DNA from: Candidatus Poribacteria bacterium | GTDB taxonomy: Bacteria; Poribacteria; WGA-4E; WGA-3G | Reading direction: 5' to 3' | Length of the DNA: 9,457 bases | NCBI GenBank assembly: GCA_009835515.1 | Contig: VXXH01000247.1 | Coordinates: forward strand, 1 to 9,457 | The notes under the pieces: generated by a model | The model's input: only the letters and a program-made list of their open reading frames with translations | The model's database searches: none | What the model was told of the DNA's origin: nothing | Made by a program: the position numbers and the translations under genes | Shown here: positions 6,444 to 9,457 of the stretch, piece after piece | How positions within the stretch are numbered: position 1 is the stretch's first letter | Layout of the letters: each line of letters starts with the position of its first letter

Positions 6444-8915
6444 ATGAGAAGCACATTTATTGGTACGCCTCCATGTAACAAGTCCTTAGGGTACGTCAGG
6501 AAGGCTGTTATCTCGGCAGCATTCATCTACGGGATGAGCACGCTTTACGCTGCCGCCTCACCATCCAAAGTTCGCACTCACTTGCCTTCGAGTTCCATCG
6601 CTATGAGCGATGATGCCTTAGCCACCTTCTTTAATCCTTCAGGTCTCGGGACAGGGCGTGGTTTAAACCTATACTATCTCCGAACATATCAGAGCGATTG
6701 GGCAGGCGATGACGCTTTTTTCCTCGCTGTCCCCGGAGCAGGCTTCGGCATGGAATTTGTTACTGCTGACGCAGACACAGATTTCACTCGCTATACATTT
6801 TCCGGCGGATACCACTTGGGCAAGGCACTCTATTGGGGCACAAGTTACAGTTGGATGAATTCGGACGATAACGGTTATGACACATTCCGATCTATCGCCC
6901 TCGGCTTGATGTACCGGCGACGTTACTTTTCAATCGGGGCAACCGCACGCGATCTTAACAGACCTAAATTGCTTGGAGAAAAAATTGGGCGCACCTACGA
7001 CTTCGGATTAGCGCTTCGTCCAGGAACATGGCGGACGACTCTCTCGATTGACATGCAGAAGACGCAAGGTGTGGAGGATTTAGCATTTCGATATGCTTTA
7101 GAAATTCGACCTATCCGTGAATTCATGCTTCGCGGGACTCTAAACAACGACCTAAGTTTTGATGTCCGTTTCGGTATAAATATCGGAAATTGGGGGGTCG
7201 GCACAGGAAACGCCTTCGACAAAAACCGAGAGCCACAAGCCGGGGTCGGCTATTTCCATTTCTCCAACGCTATTAAAACGAAACCGATACCCCGGCGCCG
7301 TATGTTCCTTGACTTACCGATGCAATCTCTCAAAGATGTCCTCCCGATAGCCAAATGGGACGAAGATATTGCTGGGATTCTCGTTCGTATCAATGGAAGC
7401 AACTATGGCATCGCACAACTCCAAGAGATGTCAGATGCTATCTTGGACTTCAGGGAATCCGGGCGTGTTGTACTTTGTTACCTCACTAATTGCTCCACCG
7501 GCGACTATATCGTCGCATCTATGTGCGACGGCATCTTGATGAATCCTGCCGCGGAAGTGCGATTGGTCGGTTTGCGAACAGAACGTTCTTTTTACAAAGG
7601 TGCGTTGGACATGCTCGGTATCAGAGCCGACCTCGAACGGATCGGTAAGTACAAATCAATGACCGAGCCGTTCACACGCGAAGAGATGTCCGAAACACAC
7701 CGGGAAATCCAGAATATTATTCTTGATGATCTTTATGAACAACTCGTAGAGACAATCGCAGATGGGCGCGGATGGACACACGAGAACGTCAAGAAACGAA
7801 TTGACGAGGGACCCTACACAGCTCGTCAGGCACTCACTACTGAACTCGTAGACCGGCTTGTCTATGAAGACGAACTCTTTGAGGTTGTAACCGAACTCAC
7901 GGATACCCGCACCGATTTGGTGACATTAAATGACTACGCAAATCGTGGGCTGTACACGCAGGACTGGCAAGAACCACAGCCGAAAGTTGCGATCGTTGAG
8001 GCGAAGGGATTGATGCTAACAGGCGATAGCTTTATTGATCCACTTTTGGGAACACAAGTGATGGGCGCAGATACAATCGCACGTATTATCAGAGCAATAA
8101 AAGACGACAATGATGTCAAGGCAGTTGTCCTCCGGATTGATAGCGGCGGTGGGCTTGTTACGGCAGCCGATACGATATGGCGTGAATTGGTACAACTGAC
8201 GGAGGTCAAACCTCTCGTGGTATCAATGGGTGATGTCGCGGCATCGGGCGGTTATTATATAGCAGCCCCCGCAAATACTATCGTCGCCGAACCCGGAACA
8301 ATTACCGGGTCTATCGGCGTTGTCAGTGGTAAGTATAGTTTCAAAGGGCTATATGAAAAACTCGGCATCCGTAAAGAAATCCTCAAACGCGGTGAACACG
8401 CCGATTTTTACTCTGACTATGGAGACTATCCACCGGCAGAACAAGCAATCGTGCAGAAACAGGTACAGGAAATTTACGAAGACTTTATCAAAAAGGTGGC
8501 ACTTGGAAGAACGCAGCTAACCGTGGAAGATGTTGACAGACTCGGACAGGGACGTATCTGGTCGGGTAGACAAGCAAAGGAAAACGGGCTTGTGGACGAA
8601 TTAGGCGGCTTAAGTCTCGCACTCGCAATCGCGCGACAACACGCAGGATTAGGAGAAAGGTCCTTTGAAATAATCCGATTCCCAAAAAGAAAATGGTTGT
8701 CACAAATAGTCGGGAATCTACTATTGCCATTTACGACACTATCTCACACCGGACTTGGAAACGGAGGCATAGAGGACGCACGGGTGGAAACCGAATCTCC
8801 GCTATGGTTTATTACGCGTTACGCAGGTTTGAACACTACCGCGAGACTTTTAAACATAATCAAAAAACATAGGCTTTTTCTCCTGATGCCTTATCACATA
8901 AGTGTAGGTAATTAG
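6444..8915 (+). CDS. Outer-membrane beta-barrel fused to SppA-type S49 protease
   Basis: This is an 823-residue two-part protein. Residues about 19-38 form a signal peptide (RK, hydrophobic core, YAAAS). Residues about 50-275 open with IAMSDDALATFFNPSGLG, the signature of FadL/PorV-like outer-membrane proteins, and continue as roughly 14 short alternating strands. From about 285 it is SppA of the long, tandem-S49 (67K) type. The first S49 repeat carries the family's catalytic lysine as K404 (GKYKSMTEPFTREEM). The second carries the nucleophile S601 (VAASGGYYIA), after LRIDSGGG (563-570), where most relatives read DSPGG. TGSIGVVSGK, GRIWSGRQAKENGLVDELGG and a terminal LLMPY are also SppA-typical. 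SppA degrades leftover signal peptides at the inner membrane; E. coli SppA is about 618 residues and lacks a barrel. An in-frame TAA at 6441-6443 and no other start before M31 fix the ATG at 6444. It likely shares an operon with pcm. Confidence 0.85.
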   Translation: MRSTFIGTPPCNKSLGYVRKAVISAAFIYGMSTLYAAASPSKVRTHLPSSSIAMSDDALATFFNPSGLGTGRGLNLYYLRTYQSDWAGDDAFFLAVPGAGFGMEFVTADADTDFTRYTFSGGYHLGKALYWGTSYSWMNSDDNGYDTFRSIALGLMYRRRYFSIGATARDLNRPKLLGEKIGRTYDFGLALRPGTWRTTLSIDMQKTQGVEDLAFRYALEIRPIREFMLRGTLNNDLSFDVRFGINIGNWGVGTGNAFDKNREPQAGVGYFHFSNAIKTKPIPRRRMFLDLPMQSLKDVLPIAKWDEDIAGILVRINGSNYGIAQLQEMSDAILDFRESGRVVLCYLTNCSTGDYIVASMCDGILMNPAAEVRLVGLRTERSFYKGALDMLGIRADLERIGKYKSMTEPFTREEMSETHREIQNIILDDLYEQLVETIADGRGWTHENVKKRIDEGPYTARQALTTELVDRLVYEDELFEVVTELTDTRTDLVTLNDYANRGLYTQDWQEPQPKVAIVEAKGLMLTGDSFIDPLLGTQVMGADTIARIIRAIKDDNDVKAVVLRIDSGGGLVTAADTIWRELVQLTEVKPLVVSMGDVAASGGYYIAAPANTIVAEPGTITGSIGVVSGKYSFKGLYEKLGIRKEILKRGEHADFYSDYGDYPPAEQAIVQKQVQEIYEDFIKKVALGRTQLTVEDVDRLGQGRIWSGRQAKENGLVDELGGLSLALAIARQHAGLGERSFEIIRFPKRKWLSQIVGNLLLPFTTLSHTGLGNGGIEDARVETESPLWFITRYAGLNTTARLLNIIKKHRLFLLMPYHISVGN

Positions 8916-8970
8916 AATACCAGTATACTCGGACTAAAATCTTAAAACTGATGTCCGGAGCAGAGGTACG

Positions 8971-9457
8971 ATGCTGTTCGCTAAAAACCATTCAACACTG
9001 CGCCGCAAAATGGTCCAAAACCAAATCGAAGCGCGAGGTATCCATGACCCTCAAATACTTGATGTCATGCGAAGGGTAGAAAGACATCTCTTTGTAAAAC
9101 CTCAATATCGCAATGTCGCATATAAGGACGGACCGCTACCAATCGATTGCGACCAAACAATCTCACAACCCTATATCGTCGCACTGATGACAGATTTGCT
9201 TGAGCTCACGCCAACGTCAAAAGTACTTGAAATCGGCACCGGATGTGGCTATCAAACGGCGATACTTGCCGAACTGGCGAAAGAAGTTTATTCCGTTGAG
9301 ATTGTACCCATGCTTGCCAAAAGTGCGAAAACACGATTGGAGGGACTCGACTATCGGAATGTCCATTTCAAAAAAGGGAATGGACATTATGGATGGCAAG
9401 AATACGCACCTTACGACGCTGTACTTGTAGCCGCAGCACCTAAGAACGTGCCGGAGC
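8971..9457 (+). CDS. pcm: Protein-L-isoaspartate O-methyltransferase, 3' truncated by window edge
   Basis: The first 162 residues are present and the frame is open to the edge; the family is about 210 residues, so roughly a quarter is missing. The protein transfers a methyl group from S-adenosylmethionine to L-isoaspartyl residues in age-damaged cytoplasmic proteins, which starts their repair. Diagnostic stretches are RRKMVQNQIEARGI (11-24), PLPIDCDQTISQPYIVALMT (55-74, the substrate-binding PIMT signature), the SAM motif VLEIGTGCGYQTAILAEL (85-102), VYSVEI (106-111) and APYDAVLVAAAP (146-157). C92 stands where most PIMTs have serine (GTGSGYQ), and N137 replaces the usual Asp in GDG; neither obviously disables it. 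CAGAGG at 8961-8966 lies four bases before the ATG. It starts 55 bases after the SppA-fusion gene with no terminator between, so the two are probably co-transcribed. Confidence 0.9.
   Translation, partial: MLFAKNHSTLRRKMVQNQIEARGIHDPQILDVMRRVERHLFVKPQYRNVAYKDGPLPIDCDQTISQPYIVALMTDLLELTPTSKVLEIGTGCGYQTAILAELAKEVYSVEIVPMLAKSAKTRLEGLDYRNVHFKKGNGHYGWQEYAPYDAVLVAAAPKNVPE

Noticed and set aside
8922..8929. Palindrome AGTATACT between the SppA-fusion gene and pcm
   Set aside because: It is short, AT-rich and has no partner copy or promoter context in the window; chance is likely.

Overview
The window is about 9.5 kb of compact, moderate-GC bacterial DNA with every gene on the + strand. It looks like chromosome of an uncultured Gram-negative lineage. 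Three things point that way: an outer-membrane-type beta-barrel, a lipoprotein, and a secreted protein with a FlgD-Ig/T9SS-like C-terminal tail. That tail, together with neighbouring phytanoyl-CoA-dioxygenase (PhyH) paralogues, resembles what I associate with Candidatus Poribacteria and related FCB-like phyla. The taxonomic call comes from gene style alone and is an inference.

Layout. A promoter at 40-68 abuts a ZIP-like membrane protein (75-821), so its mRNA may be leaderless. Its end overlaps by 11 bases a large secreted glycoside-hydrolase-like protein with the FlgD-like tail (811-3342). Next, behind a near-perfect Shine-Dalgarno, is a lipoprotein with a discoidin-like and an NTF2-like domain (3363-4466). 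Two PhyH-family Fe(II)/2-oxoglutarate oxygenases follow (4503-5327 and 5473-6288), separated by 145 bases that hold a GC-rich hairpin. The gap 6289-6443 contains a weak terminator-like hairpin and a second promoter. That promoter drives an 823-residue protein in which an outer-membrane beta-barrel is fused to a complete tandem-S49 SppA-type protease (6444-8915). The window ends inside pcm, protein-L-isoaspartate O-methyltransferase (8971-9457, cut by the edge).

How the genes may work together. The first five genes could form one transcription unit: metal-type permease, exported glycan-active enzyme, exported glycan-binding-type lipoprotein and two small-molecule oxygenases. This would suit capture and modification of host or environmental polysaccharide or lipid-like substrates, but no substrate can be read from the sequence. 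The sppA-like gene and pcm form a second unit with a protein quality-control flavour: proteolysis at the envelope plus repair of damaged aspartyl residues.

The most notable points are the beta-barrel/SppA fusion, the same palindrome ATTGCAAT at the -35 of both promoters with identical spacing to the -10, and a ZIP protein whose second metal-binding motif has lost its acidic residues. No RNA gene, CRISPR array or insertion sequence was seen.
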